Notes: generated by a model from the letters alone, not told the origin. 64,000 bases of DNA from an uncultured Verrucomicrobia subdivision 3 bacterium (GCA_903835255.1 CAILMI010000063.1:1-64000), one strand, 5' to 3'. Shown: positions 8,002-16,781, counted from the stretch's first letter. Translations and numbers: made by a program.

Positions 8002-8991
8002 AAACTCCACCTTCGCGCTCAGCTCTGGAGTCAGGAACTTGTCCGGGTCATGAATCTGGACCTTGATCTGCAGGGTGCCTTTAGCGCGATTGGCTTCTGG
8101 CGCAATTTCGGCAACGGTGCCGGCGTAGGTTTTTTCCGGATAGGCCTCCGGGCTGACGCGGCATTTCTGGCCCAGAAAAACCTTAGCCAGATCGGATTCG
8201 TTCATATCAATCTCCACCTGCAAATCCTGGGGATCGGCCAGGGCGATGAGCGCGGTGCTGGGGCCGCGGCCGCCACCGAAACTTTGCGGCATCACCAGCT
8301 CATTCGGATTGACGAGTTTTTCCACCACCACGCCATTGATGGGCGAGCGGATGATGCACCAGTCCACGTAGGTGCGGGCGAGTTCGGCGACGCCTTGGGC
8401 CTCGTGCAGCGCGGCGCGGACGGAATCGAGCTGCAGCCGTGCATCGTCCTCGCTTTGCTTGGATTCAATCCGGGTCAGGGTCAGCTGGCGGGTGCGCTCG
8501 TAATCCAGCTCCCCTTTGGCCACCGCCACCCGGGATTGGGCCACGCGGCCCTCCGCTTCATTCAGCCGCGCGCGATATTCGGCGTCGTCCAGCAGCACGA
8601 CCACCTGCCCGTTAGTGACCGCATCGCCTTTCTTCACGCCAATCCATTTCACCACGCCCAGAAAACGCGGGCTGATCTCAATCCGCTCCCGGTTGATGAT
8701 GTAGCCGCTGACTGTGAGGGCCCCGCGGTCGTCCGCCGGCACCACTGGCGCCGCGGTCGGGGCGATCGAAGGCGCGATCGAAGGCGGGGTCGCCGCGGCC
8801 ATTGCATCAGTGCGGCCCGGACGGGTGATTGTGCGCTGCCCCTCGCTGGACCAGGGTTTCCAGGCCAGCACAGCGGCAAGGATGACCCCCGCCACGCCGA
8901 TGAAAATCCATTTCACGGTGCTGCTGGAGCGGCGGCGGTCCTCAGGAGAGATGTGAAGCTGGGCGACGTTCGATTTCTGTTCTGGGTTCAT
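7981..8991 (-). CDS. HlyD/MacA-family periplasmic adaptor of an ABC efflux system
   Basis: This 336-residue membrane-fusion protein would link an inner-membrane ABC pump to an outer-membrane exit duct. One transmembrane anchor lies at about residues 27-45 (WIFIGVAGVILAAVLAW). It is followed by an Ala/Pro linker with the small repeat PSIAPSIAPTAAP. The lipoyl half-motifs flank a helical hairpin (SGYIINRERIEISPRFLGVV and GDAVTNGQVVVLLDD; returning arm IIRSPINGVVVEKLVNPNEL), and a beta-barrel region follows near 245-320 (DLQVEIDMNESDLAKVFLGQ). It is the last gene of a four-gene minus-strand operon and overlaps the preceding permease stop by four bases (ATGA), so translation is probably coupled. 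Its final residues TRTPK and stop codon lie inside a dispersed intergenic repeat, which may have replaced the original C-terminus. No outer-membrane TolC-like gene is in the window. Confidence 0.88.
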   Translation of the reverse strand: MNPEQKSNVAQLHISPEDRRRSSSTVKWIFIGVAGVILAAVLAWKPWSSEGQRTITRPGRTDAMAAATPPSIAPSIAPTAAPVVPADDRGALTVSGYIINRERIEISPRFLGVVKWIGVKKGDAVTNGQVVVLLDDAEYRARLNEAEGRVAQSRVAVAKGELDYERTRQLTLTRIESKQSEDDARLQLDSVRAALHEAQGVAELARTYVDWCIIRSPINGVVVEKLVNPNELVMPQSFGGGRGPSTALIALADPQDLQVEIDMNESDLAKVFLGQKCRVSPEAYPEKTYAGTVAEIAPEANRAKGTLQIKVQIHDPDKFLTPELSAKVEFLTRTPK

Positions 8992-10151
8992 AAGGATTTG
9001 AGAGCGGCGATGACCGGCAGGCGCGCGGCGCGGAGGGCGGGCAGGAAGGTGCCGGCGAGCCCGACCATCACGGCGAACAGCAGTCCCTCGGCCACGAGGC
9101 GCGGGGTGATGCGGAATTCAAAGACGATTTCGCTAAAGGTCTCGAAGCCCATGGTGGCCGTGGTGTAGCCGTTCCAATAAAACGCCACCGCGCACCCGAG
9201 GGCGCCGCCGATCAAAGCCAGGAAACCGCCTTCGAGCAGCAGCGCTAAGACCACGGAACGCCGGCGAAATCCGAGCACGCGCAAGGTGCCGATCTCCCGC
9301 GTCCGGGAGCCGACGGCCGCATACATGGTGTTCATGGCGGCAAACACGGCGCCGATGGACATCGTCACCGCCAGGAAATTGCCCAGCCATTTGATGGGGG
9401 CGGCGGTCATGGTCTGCTTGCGGTAATAATCCACCTCCCGCTCGGCCTTGAGCTTGAAGCGGCGGTCCGCCTCGATGCGCGCCATCAGCTGTTCGCCCGC
9501 CGCCGCGTCGCGGGGCCGGATGAGAAAGCTGGAGTACATGTCGCGCTCAAACAGGGAGCGGCACTCGTCGGCATCCAGCCAGCATTCCGAATCAAACGCG
9601 CTGCCGCCGCCCTCCAGCCAGCCCACGACGGTGAGCGTGGCGCTGCCGGAGCGGAAGGACTGGCCGATATCAAAGTGCTCAAACCGCCGGGCCAGCTTGG
9701 CGGAAACAACCACCTCGCGGTGCCCGGGCTCGAACCAGCGGCCGGCCGCCAGCCGGACCTGCGGGCGCAGCTCCATGCCGCGCGGCGTGACGCCCCGGAG
9801 AAGGACATTGGCTTCGCCGGCGCCCTGGCGGCGCGGCAGATTGACCAGCACGAGCACATCCGCGGCCATCAGGGGTTCGCCCTGCGGGTTGCGGGCGATT
9901 TCCGGGAGGTAGCGGAGGTCCTGAAAATTCTGGCGAGCGATCAGGCTGGCGGATTCGGCGGTGGACCCTTTGCGGACGACCAGGAGATTGCGGGGGTCGC
10001 CGGTGTTGCCGCTGCTCCGCTCGATGCCGGCGGCGAGGGATTGCAGGAGCACAAAGACGAACACCACCAGGGCGATGCCTAGCACCGTGGCGCTGGTGGA
10101 GCGCCAGCGGACCAGGGCATTGCGAAAGCTGTAGCGGAGGGGTAGCGCCAT
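8988..10151 (-). CDS. MacB/FtsX-type ABC transporter permease (second permease)
   Basis: This is 387 residues from ATG 10151, which lies two bases after the stop of the preceding permease; the frame is open further upstream but only as a shadow of that gene. The N-terminus MALPLRYSFRNALVRWRST and first membrane helix (LGIALVVFVFVLLQSLAAG) are typical of the family. A periplasmic MacB core-like domain follows (about residues 50-255), then three C-terminal helices of the FtsX domain, with the conserved REIGTLRVLGFRRRSV segment after the second helix, ending in AARLPVIAAL. It probably pairs with the 10154-11302 permease as a heterodimer. Such systems move lipoproteins, peptides or antimicrobials, or act as mechanotransducers; this sequence does not show which. 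Confidence 0.88.
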   Translation of the reverse strand: MALPLRYSFRNALVRWRSTSATVLGIALVVFVFVLLQSLAAGIERSSGNTGDPRNLLVVRKGSTAESASLIARQNFQDLRYLPEIARNPQGEPLMAADVLVLVNLPRRQGAGEANVLLRGVTPRGMELRPQVRLAAGRWFEPGHREVVVSAKLARRFEHFDIGQSFRSGSATLTVVGWLEGGGSAFDSECWLDADECRSLFERDMYSSFLIRPRDAAAGEQLMARIEADRRFKLKAEREVDYYRKQTMTAAPIKWLGNFLAVTMSIGAVFAAMNTMYAAVGSRTREIGTLRVLGFRRRSVVLALLLEGGFLALIGGALGCAVAFYWNGYTTATMGFETFSEIVFEFRITPRLVAEGLLFAVMVGLAGTFLPALRAARLPVIAALKSL

Positions 10152-10153
10152 GG

Positions 10154-11302
10154 TCAATCGAGTGTTTTCAACCCTTCCACCACGCTGGTCCGTACCACCG
10201 TCAGCATCGGCCCGAGCGCGGCCAGCACGCCGAGCAGCGCGGCCACCGAAAAGGCCAGGCCCATCATCCGGGGCGTGACCTCGAACATCACGAAGAGCCC
10301 ATTCGTCAGCTTTTGAATATCCAGCTGATGGAACACTACCCAGGCGCCGCCCGCACCCAGCAGGGCGCCGGCCAGCGCCAGCCCGAAACTTTCCGCGAGG
10401 ATGAAGGCGAACAGCTCCCGGCGGCGGAACCCGAGGGCTTTGAGGATGGCCAGCTCGCGGAACCGTTCGCGGATGGCCATGCTCATGGTGCTGACCGTCA
10501 CCAGCAGGAGGGCAAAAACCACCACCACGCTGATGCCGCCGATGAGCGTCTTGATGTTCGCCCACATGGAAACGAAGCCCAGCACAAAGGCGCGCTCGGA
10601 TTCCGCGCGCACCTCCGCGCTGGAATTGGCGAAGGCGCGGTTGATGCGCTCCGTCACCAGGGGCGCCTCCGCGATGGACGCCGCCCGCACCCACCAGGTC
10701 CCGACCGTGCCGGGATTGCCGAGCAGCTCATCCAAATATTTCTGGTGGAACATCAGGTTGCGATCGTCTGCCGTGCCTTGGTAGATGCCGGCGATGGTCA
10801 GGTCCAAGTCGCAGGGATAAATCTGCCCGGTGAACTGCACCCGGTCGCCCACCTTCAGCCCGTAGCGCTCTGCCGTCATCCGGCCCAGAATGCAGGAGGT
10901 CTGGCTGGCGACCCACGCCTCATACTGTTCCTGAGGGATCCGCGCGTCCGCGAGCAGCTCCCGGGTCCGCAGCGGGTCCACGGCAAACTGGGCAAAGCTG
11001 GTGAACTTCTCGTCCCCCTTGTAAAGCCCACCGTAAAAGGTGAACGGGGAGACGGCGGCCACCCCGGGAATTTTTTCAAGCACCTGCCGCTGCCGGGCCG
11101 GGAGGGGCTGCCCCAGCGACACCTTATTGCGGACGATGATGCGCAGAGTGGAGCCCTCGTCGCTGATCGGATTGGTCAGCTCCCGCAACGCGATCTGCAG
11201 GGTGATGAGCAGAAACAGGCTCGCTGCCACGCTCGAAATCGACAGCGCCAGCCGGCGCCGATTGCGGAGGGCGTTCTTGAGAATGAACGAGCTGAGCGTC
11301 AT
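10154..11302 (-). CDS. MacB/FtsX-type ABC transporter permease (first permease)
   Basis: A 382-residue permease with the same architecture as its downstream neighbour. The N-terminal helix (RLALSISSVAASLFLLITLQ) is followed by a periplasmic domain (about residues 45-250). Three C-terminal helices include the conserved MAIRERFRELAILKALGFRR loop, and the end is TSVVEGLKTLD. The C-terminal segment aligns with that of the second permease (RELAILKALGFRRREL against REIGTLRVLGFRRRSV), so the pair probably arose by duplication. It lies 112 bases downstream of the ATPase gene and two bases before the second permease, consistent with one transcript. Cargo is unknown. Confidence 0.88.
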   Translation of the reverse strand: MTLSSFILKNALRNRRRLALSISSVAASLFLLITLQIALRELTNPISDEGSTLRIIVRNKVSLGQPLPARQRQVLEKIPGVAAVSPFTFYGGLYKGDEKFTSFAQFAVDPLRTRELLADARIPQEQYEAWVASQTSCILGRMTAERYGLKVGDRVQFTGQIYPCDLDLTIAGIYQGTADDRNLMFHQKYLDELLGNPGTVGTWWVRAASIAEAPLVTERINRAFANSSAEVRAESERAFVLGFVSMWANIKTLIGGISVVVVFALLLVTVSTMSMAIRERFRELAILKALGFRRRELFAFILAESFGLALAGALLGAGGAWVVFHQLDIQKLTNGLFVMFEVTPRMMGLAFSVAALLGVLAALGPMLTVVRTSVVEGLKTLD

Positions 11303-11414
11303 TTTGAAAAAAGCCCGCCGCTAATGCCGACACAGCCGAGCTCTAATTTCAATGGCTGCCCGGTCTTCCAGGAAGACGCGCGGGATCCGCAGGGAGACGC
11401 CAGTGCGGCAGGAG

Positions 11415-12098
11415 TCATCGGGTCAGCTCCCCTTTTTCCAGATGGATGCTGCGCGAGCCGAACGCGGCTGCCTTAGGATCGTGGGTGACCATGATGACGG
11501 TCTTGCCGGCGGGCCGGCTCAACGATTGCAGAAGCCCCAGGACCTCCTGGGCGGAGCGGGAATCCAGATTGCCGGTGGGCTCATCGGCCACGACAAGCTT
11601 GGGATCGGTGACCAGAGCGCGGGCAATGGCCACGCGCTGCTCCTGTCCGCCGGAAAGCTGCCGGGGCAGATGATGCATCCGATCAGAGAGCCCCACGAGG
11701 TCGAGCACCGCCTCCACCTGCCGGCGGCGCTGCGCGCTGCCCAGGCGCGTGAGCAGCAACGGCAGCTCCACGTTCTCAAACGCGGTCAGCACGGGGATCA
11801 GATTGAATGTCTGGAAGACGAACCCGACGTTTTGATTCCGCCAATCGGCCAGCTCCGATTCATTCAGCTGGGTCACGTCCACGCCCTGAACCAGGCACTC
11901 GCCGCTCGTGGGCCGGTCCACCCCGGCGATGATGTGGAGCAGCGTGGACTTGCCTGAACCGGACGGGCCCATGAGCGTAAGAAACTCCCCCGCCGCGATG
12001 GTAAGGGAGATTTGATTCAGCGCGGTGACCTGGATTTCGCCCTGGGCATAAATCTTGGACAGGTTGCGGACCGTAACAATGGGCTCTGGGATATCCAT
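11415..12098 (-). CDS. LolD/MacB-type ABC transporter ATP-binding protein
   Basis: This 227-residue nucleotide-binding subunit powers the two downstream permeases. Start 12098 ([20 protein letters not shown]) was preferred over an ATG 34 codons upstream because it begins where the family begins. Visible motifs are Walker [12 protein letters not shown] (about residue 42), the Q-loop in [10 protein letters not shown], the ABC signature [15 protein letters not shown], Walker [14 protein letters not shown] and the switch His in [10 protein letters not shown]-type context ([12 protein letters not shown]). [10 protein letters not shown] is typical of the MacB/LolD/FtsE subfamily. It is the promoter-proximal gene of the efflux operon. 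The 125 bases between it and the Fic gene hold no recognisable gene. Confidence 0.92.
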   Translation of the reverse strand: MDIPEPIVTVRNLSKIYAQGEIQVTALNQISLTIAAGEFLTLMGPSGSGKSTLLHIIAGVDRPTSGECLVQGVDVTQLNESELADWRNQNVGFVFQTFNLIPVLTAFENVELPLLLTRLGSAQRRRQVEAVLDLVGLSDRMHHLPRQLSGGQEQRVAIARALVTDPKLVVADEPTGNLDSRSAQEVLGLLQSLSRPAGKTVIMVTHDPKAAAFGSRSIHLEKGELTR

Positions 12099-12223
12099 TA
12101 ATCCGGAAATCAATAGGGCAACCGCCGACAAAAGGCAATCGCCGCGACGCGGTGCCATCGCTCTCAAAAACGGAAGCGCTACAGAAAACCGGCAACCCAC
12201 CCGGCGGCCGGCGCATCATTAAC

Positions 12224-13387
12224 TCACAAAGGCTGACCGCCTTCGTTCAAGATTTTGAGGTAGGCATCGTACACAAACACTCGATTGCGCCGCTGCCCAG
12301 TCAGTTCCCGGACGATGCCCAAGCCCACAAGAAGCTGCATGGACTTTGTCGCTGTCGGGAAAGTCATCCGACACTCATCTCTGAGATGCCTCAACGTAAT
12401 CGCCGGTCGCTGCCGAAGCGCATGAATGACGCTCAGGGCATTGGCTGAAGCCCGGCCACTCCGCTGGATACGACGGGCGTCTTCCTCGAAGAGCGTAACC
12501 AGTCGACGAGCGGTCTGCACCGCTCCGCTGGCGGTCTGCTCAACCCCTTTCAAAAAAAAATCCACCCATGCCTCCCAGTCGCCGTTACGCCGGACGCGAT
12601 CCAGCAGATCATAATACTCAGCGCGGTGCTGTTTCAGATACAGCGACAGATACAATAAAGGCTCCGCAAGTAAACCACCCTGATGCAAGAGCATGGCAAT
12701 CAGCAGACGGCCAAGGCGGCCATTGCCGTCGAGAAACGGATGAATGCTTTCAAACTGCACATGCGCCAGCGCTGCTTTCAGCAACACCGGCAGACCAGCC
12801 CTGTCATCGTGCAGGAATAGCTCTAAAGCCCCCATGCAGGCGTCCACTTCTTTCGGGGGCGGCGGAACGTAATGCGCGTTACCGGGACGCGTTCCGCCGA
12901 TCCAGTTCTGGCTGCGCCGGAACTCGCCGGGCTGTTTGTCGCTGCCACGCCCTTTCGCCATCAGCACCCCGTGCATCTCCCGAAGCAAACGATTCGATAA
13001 CGGAAAACCTGCCCGCAGTCGTTTCATCCCATGATTGAGGGCGGCGATGTAATTTGAAACCTCCACCACATCATCGACCGGAGAACCCGGAGCCACTTCC
13101 AACTCGAAGAGGAGCAGGTCAGACAGGGAGGACTGCGTCCCCTCGATCTGGGAGGAAAGGACCGCCTCCCGGCGGACGTAGGAATACAGGAACAGATGCG
13201 GATCCGGCAGCAACGTGCTGATGCTGTCCAGCCGCCCCACGGCCAAGGTGGCACGCTCCAGCAGCACCTGACGCCCACCGGCGACCTCTAAAGACGGTAC
13301 GGGCGGCAGCGGCAGCGGCACAAACGCCCGCACCGTTTCACCCGCGATGTTGGTGACGCGAAGCGCACCTGTGGTTGAACGTTTCAT
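12224..13387 (-). CDS. Class II Fic-domain protein (probable AMP-transferase) with C-terminal winged helix
   Basis: This 387-residue Fic protein has the catalytic signature HPFLDGNGRLGR near residue 200, with the active-site His and nucleotide-binding residues intact. An N-terminal inhibitory motif of the S-x-x-x-E-G type (SSQIEG, about residue 78) marks it as a class II, self-inhibited Fic protein; in studied members the Glu blocks productive ATP binding until inhibition is released. The C-terminal 90 residues look like a winged helix (ITLRHLRDECRMTFPTATKS), which suggests DNA binding. The promoter region has a perfect inverted repeat at 13397-13423 that this protein may recognise (inferred). 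Targets are unknown. It is preceded by AT-rich sequence unlike the surrounding GC-rich DNA and has no obvious antitoxin partner, so it is more likely a stand-alone regulator than a toxin. Confidence 0.92.
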   Translation of the reverse strand: MKRSTTGALRVTNIAGETVRAFVPLPLPPVPSLEVAGGRQVLLERATLAVGRLDSISTLLPDPHLFLYSYVRREAVLSSQIEGTQSSLSDLLLFELEVAPGSPVDDVVEVSNYIAALNHGMKRLRAGFPLSNRLLREMHGVLMAKGRGSDKQPGEFRRSQNWIGGTRPGNAHYVPPPPKEVDACMGALELFLHDDRAGLPVLLKAALAHVQFESIHPFLDGNGRLGRLLIAMLLHQGGLLAEPLLYLSLYLKQHRAEYYDLLDRVRRNGDWEAWVDFFLKGVEQTASGAVQTARRLVTLFEEDARRIQRSGRASANALSVIHALRQRPAITLRHLRDECRMTFPTATKSMQLLVGLGIVRELTGQRRNRVFVYDAYLKILNEGGQPL

Positions 13388-13396
13388 AGCCTACAA

Positions 13397-13448
13397 CTTT
13401 AATAAGGATATCACTTATTAAAGCATAGTCTAATTTACTTTAATAAAG
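13397..13448. promoter_or_regulatory. Perfect inverted repeat plus a third half-site upstream of fic: probable operator
   Basis: CTTTAATAAG (13397-13406), seven bases, then its exact reverse complement CTTATTAAAG (13414-13423). A third near-identical half-site, CTTTAATAAAG, follows at 13438-13448. The palindrome begins nine bases upstream of the fic start codon, overlapping where a promoter or leader would be. Three half-sites in an AT-rich patch within GC-rich DNA are typical of a repressor-binding region. Autoregulation by the Fic winged helix is the simplest explanation, but it is inferred. Confidence 0.7.
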
Positions 13449-13623
13449 AAACAGGCTCAGCACCTAGAGCCGTTCTTGGCGACGGTGGGACAGGTGGGGC
13501 GCGTGAGCCTGAACATCGCCCGCCGCCTTTTCTCTTGAATCCGACCGGCAAACCCACAAACTGAAGCCTCGGATTGACCCCTCAAACTGGCTGGAAAACT
13601 GTCACCCTTAAAAATAAACCCCG

Positions 13624-14016
13624 ATGAGACCCCTCTTCCATGCCGTCCTTGTGTTTACCATCTCCATCGCCAGCCTTTCGGCCGGCAACATCTTGTTGAA
13701 GATGGGCATGGACCGTTTCGGTGCGCTGACCGCCTCCGGGGTTCCCACCGTGGAGGCGCTCGTCCGGGCGCCGCAGCTGCCGGCCGGCATCGTGCTCATG
13801 ACCGTGCAGTTCATCGGCACGCTGCTGCTCTTCAAGTGGGGCTGGGAAGCCAGCGTTGTGATCCCGATCATGGGCCTCTGCTATGTAGGCACGGCCATCC
13901 TAGGCAAATGGATGCTCGGCGAACCGGTTAACAACCTCCGCTGGTTCGGGATATTCCTGATCGTCCTCGGCGTCCTCTGCGTCGCACGCTCGGTGACGCC
14001 AGCGAAAGTCCCATGA
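13624..14016 (+). CDS. Small EamA/SMR-like four-helix membrane protein
   Basis: A 130-residue protein with four predicted membrane helices (about residues 5-25, 53-70, 75-95 and 105-122). It has the EamA/SMR pattern: the N-terminal SAGNILLKMGMDRFG and the C-terminal LGEPVNNLRWFGIFLIVLGV. Relatives of this size include small multidrug transporters and the ArnE/ArnF flippase subunits that move lipid-linked aminosugar. The stop overlaps the start of a GT21-type glycosyltransferase by four bases (ATGA), so the two products are probably made together and may handle the same lipid-linked sugar. That is inferred from coupling; no substrate residues can be read from the sequence. Confidence 0.8.
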   Translation: MRPLFHAVLVFTISIASLSAGNILLKMGMDRFGALTASGVPTVEALVRAPQLPAGIVLMTVQFIGTLLLFKWGWEASVVIPIMGLCYVGTAILGKWMLGEPVNNLRWFGIFLIVLGVLCVARSVTPAKVP

Positions 14017-15188
14017 TGCTGTTGTGGCATGCCGCAACCGTTCTGGTCGGACTCCTGGTGCTCGCGGGCCTGGCGTCCGCCCTGCTCGGCCTGCTGGCCG
14101 CCCGCCGCCATTTCGCCCGACCCAACCCGCCCGCCCTCCCCCGCCCCGCCCCCTCCGTCAGCATTCTCAAACCCGTGGAGGGTGCCAGCTCAGAAACCTA
14201 CGAGGCCTTTGCCTCCTTTTGCCGGCTGGATTATCCCGGCCAGGTGGAACTCCTCATTGGCACTGTTCGACCAGACGATCCGGTGGTGTCCGTTGTCCAG
14301 CGGCTGCGCGCGGATTTTCCCGCACACGCCATCCGGCTGGTGTTCGCCCCCCTGCAGGGCACCAACCGCAAGACCAGCATCATGGAAGCCCTGAGACATG
14401 AGGCGACGGGCGACCTGCTGTTTTTCTCGGATGCGGATGTGGCCGCGCCCCCGGATTATTTAAATCAACTCGTGCCCCGGCTAACATCCGCGGAGGTGGG
14501 CTGCCTCACCTGCCTGCCCCGCGGCATCCGGGCGCAGACGCTCGGCGGCCAGCTGATTGCGCTCCATTACGGTTTTAATTACCTGCCGCAATGGATGCTC
14601 GCGCAGGAAACCACCGGCATCCACTGGGCCATCGGCCATACCATGGCCGTGCCCCGCGCCGTGCTGGAACGGCTGGGCGGATTCAAAAACTTCCTGAACC
14701 ATCTGGCCGATGATTACGAGCTGGGCAATCGCGTGTCCCAACTGGGGCTGCGCGTGATCGTGCCGCCGCTCCTCCTGGATTGCGTGGTGCCGGCGGAATC
14801 TTTCGGCGCCGCCTTCACCCGGATGCAGCGGTGGAAACGCACCATCCGCCGCGCGCGCGGCGCCCAATTCCCCGGCGTCGCCCTCACCTACCCGGTTTTT
14901 TGGGCGGCCCTCCTGGTCCTGATCCACCCGCTGGCCGGATGGTCCTGGGGCGTGCTGGCGACGGTGGTGCTGGCCCGCGCACTGCTTGCCGCTGGACTGC
15001 AACCGTTGGTGAAAATGCCCGACTGGCCCCGCGCCGCATGGCTGCTGCCCGTCGTGGATCTTCTGGAGGGAATCACCTTCTTCGGCGCCTATTGCGGCAA
15101 CCGGATCACCTGGGCCGGCCGCCATTACAAGCTGCTCCCCGATGGGACCTTGGAACCGGCACACCCTGACAGGCAGAGCGGTCAGTAA
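14013..15188 (+). CDS. GT21-type glycosyltransferase (ceramide glucosyltransferase / HpnI-like)
   Basis: This 391-residue integral-membrane GT-A enzyme has an N-terminal helix (residues 5-30), then the nucleotide-sugar domain with SILKPVEG, a first Asp in the RPDDPVV region, and the metal-binding DAD in LLFFSDADVAAPPDY (about 145). The acceptor-side Asp lies in HLADDYELGNRV, and the QxxRW motif is QRWKRT. C-terminal hydrophobic segments (about 290-340) anchor the enzyme. This arrangement is that of bacterial ceramide-glucosyltransferase-like proteins, including HpnI, which transfers GlcNAc in bacteriohopanetetrol cyclitol-ether synthesis. No hopanoid genes are nearby, so the lipid acceptor could be a hopanoid, sphingolipid or other lipid. 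It is coupled to the preceding EamA-like gene. Confidence 0.85.
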   Translation: MMLLWHAATVLVGLLVLAGLASALLGLLAARRHFARPNPPALPRPAPSVSILKPVEGASSETYEAFASFCRLDYPGQVELLIGTVRPDDPVVSVVQRLRADFPAHAIRLVFAPLQGTNRKTSIMEALRHEATGDLLFFSDADVAAPPDYLNQLVPRLTSAEVGCLTCLPRGIRAQTLGGQLIALHYGFNYLPQWMLAQETTGIHWAIGHTMAVPRAVLERLGGFKNFLNHLADDYELGNRVSQLGLRVIVPPLLLDCVVPAESFGAAFTRMQRWKRTIRRARGAQFPGVALTYPVFWAALLVLIHPLAGWSWGVLATVVLARALLAAGLQPLVKMPDWPRAAWLLPVVDLLEGITFFGAYCGNRITWAGRHYKLLPDGTLEPAHPDRQSGQ

Positions 15189-15250
15189 CCGGACCTCCCC
15201 CCGCATTCTTTCTGTTCATCCAGACCATTCTGTCTCATTTTATCCGCACT

Positions 15251-16339
15251 GTGAACGACAGCCCCCTTCCATCCCCGGACAGTTCCGCGCCCGCCGCGCC
15301 CCATCGCCGGCGCGTGCGCTATTCCGGGCGAAACCCCCGCCGGTTCGAGGAGAAATATAAGGAACGCGATCCTCAGCGCTACGCCGACACCGTCGCCAAA
15401 GTTCTCGCGTCCGGCAAGACGCCTGCCGGCACCCACCGGCCGATCATGGTCGGAGAAATCCTGGCGACGCTCGCGCCCCAACCCGGCGACCTGGCCGTGG
15501 ATTGCACGCTGGGCTACGGCGGTCATGCCCGGGAAATTCTCGCCCGGCTCCAGCCCGGCGGCCGCCTGATTGGATTGGACGCCGATCCGGTGGAATTGCC
15601 CAAGACCGAGGCCCGCCTGCGCGCCAGCGGGTTTGGTCCGGAAACCTTCACCGCCATCCGCAGTAACTTTGCCGGGCTGCCGCAGGCGCTGGCAGACAAG
15701 GGACCGCTGGCGGAGGCGCCCGCCGCCGCCCCGCTCCAGGCCGACTGCCTGCTGGCCGACCTCGGAGTGTCGTCCATGCAAATTGACGATCCGGTGCGGG
15801 GATTTTCCGTGAAGGCCAACGGCCCGCTCGACATGCGCATGAACCCGCACCGCGGATTTCCCGCATCGGCCCTGCTGGAGCGCACTTCTCCCGCCGCCCT
15901 AACAAAACTGCTCCAGGAAAATGCCGACGAGCCCCAGGCGCGCGAACTAGCGGAAGCCCTCGCCGGGAAAAAAATCCTCACCACCCAATCCCTCGCCGCC
16001 GCCATCCGAAACGCCTTGCCGCGATTTCATCCGGAGGATCTCGACCTCACCGTGCGCCGGGTATTTCAAGCCCTGCGCATCGAGGTCAACGACGAGTTCT
16101 CCGCTCTGGAAAACCTCCTGCGCCATCTCCCGGCCTGCCTGAAGCCCGGCGGGCGCGCGGCAATCCTGACATTCCATTCCGGCGAGGATCGGCGGGTAAA
16201 GAAGGCGTTCGAGGCCGGCTGGCGCGAGGGCATTTATACCGAAATCGCCCAGGAAGTGATCCGCCCCACACCTGAGGAGCGCCGGGAGAATCCGCGGTCC
16301 GCACCCGCAAAACTCCGCTGGGCGCGACGGGCGGGATAA
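15251..16339 (+). CDS. rsmH: RsmH/MraW-family 16S rRNA (cytosine-1402-N4)-methyltransferase
   Basis: A 362-residue SAM-dependent methyltransferase that in characterised members N4-methylates C1402 of 16S rRNA. Family motifs are the SAM-binding DCTLGYGGHA, GLDADP, SNFAGLPQAL, LLADLGVSSMQIDDPVRGFS, DMRMNP, the long helical insertion (LLERTSPAALTKLLQENADE), FQALRIEVNDEFSALENLL and AILTFHSGEDRRVKKAF. A basic N-terminal extension of about 55 residues (RYSGRNPRRFEEKYKE, then GKTPAGTHRPIM) precedes the usual start. The gene sits between a glycosyltransferase and a PaaK-like gene, away from any cell-wall division cluster where mraW usually lies, so a paralogue elsewhere in the genome is possible. Confidence 0.9.
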   Translation: MNDSPLPSPDSSAPAAPHRRRVRYSGRNPRRFEEKYKERDPQRYADTVAKVLASGKTPAGTHRPIMVGEILATLAPQPGDLAVDCTLGYGGHAREILARLQPGGRLIGLDADPVELPKTEARLRASGFGPETFTAIRSNFAGLPQALADKGPLAEAPAAAPLQADCLLADLGVSSMQIDDPVRGFSVKANGPLDMRMNPHRGFPASALLERTSPAALTKLLQENADEPQARELAEALAGKKILTTQSLAAAIRNALPRFHPEDLDLTVRRVFQALRIEVNDEFSALENLLRHLPACLKPGGRAAILTFHSGEDRRVKKAFEAGWREGIYTEIAQEVIRPTPEERRENPRSAPAKLRWARRAG

Positions 16340-16377
16340 CCTGGGCCGGGGAAAGAGTGTCAGGGCGCGACGCACCC

Positions 16378-16680
16378 CCCGAACTCCGAAATAGGTAGGG
16401 GCCATCGCGCTGCGATGCCCCCGCCCGGCAGGGCGGAACGAACGGGATCAGACATCCGCCTTTCCTGATTGCTTTCCGTCGCCTGACGCTGCGCTCGGCG
16501 ACGGGGACGCCGCAGCGCGGCAGTCCCTACCTGTAAAAAAACCGGCGCGGAAGGGAGTTTTGGGGGCGTCGGGCGTTTATTCCAAGCCCCTTCCTGACGT
16601 CCGCTGAACCCGGGTGAGGTCCGCTGCGCGCTGATCCAGCCATGCAGGCGAGAACTCCTATTTCGGAATTCGGGTTTAAA
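16378..16680. repeat. Dispersed intergenic element flanked by inverted copies of a 20-base tail
   Basis: The 340 bases between rsmH and the PaaK-like gene hold no gene. Bases 16378-16590 match the reverse complement of 7796-8001. The outer ends are inverted copies of one tail: CCGAACTCCGAAATAGGTAG on the left and TTTCGGAATTCGGGTTTAAA on the right (16661-16680). The internal module is bounded by GGTAGGGG and CCCTACC and has several palindromic blocks, such as GCATCGCGCTGCGATG-like and CCCGCCCGGCAGGGCGG sequences, so it should fold strongly as RNA or single-stranded DNA. Confidence 0.8.
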
Positions 16681-16781
16681 TGAAGTCAGGCGGTCCGACA
16701 TCGGACCCGAGCCCAGAAAAATATTCCCTCCAAGGCATCCAACGGGATTTCCATTTTAAAAGGTCCGTGTATATTGCGGCC

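Noticed and set aside
8988-10694. A longer 568-residue permease frame.
   Set aside because: The first 181 residues are low-complexity Arg/Gly/Pro shadow of the preceding permease; the real start is at 10151, two bases after its stop.
10313-11476. A 387-residue plus-strand open frame opposite the first permease.
   Set aside because: It is an antisense shadow of the GC-rich permease codons with no domain or signal features.
13473-13538. Possible remnant of a coding 3' end (FLATVGQVGRVSLNIARRLF, then stop) between the fic operator and the EamA gene.
   Set aside because: It is only about 21 codons, with no start and no recognisable family; it could be chance.
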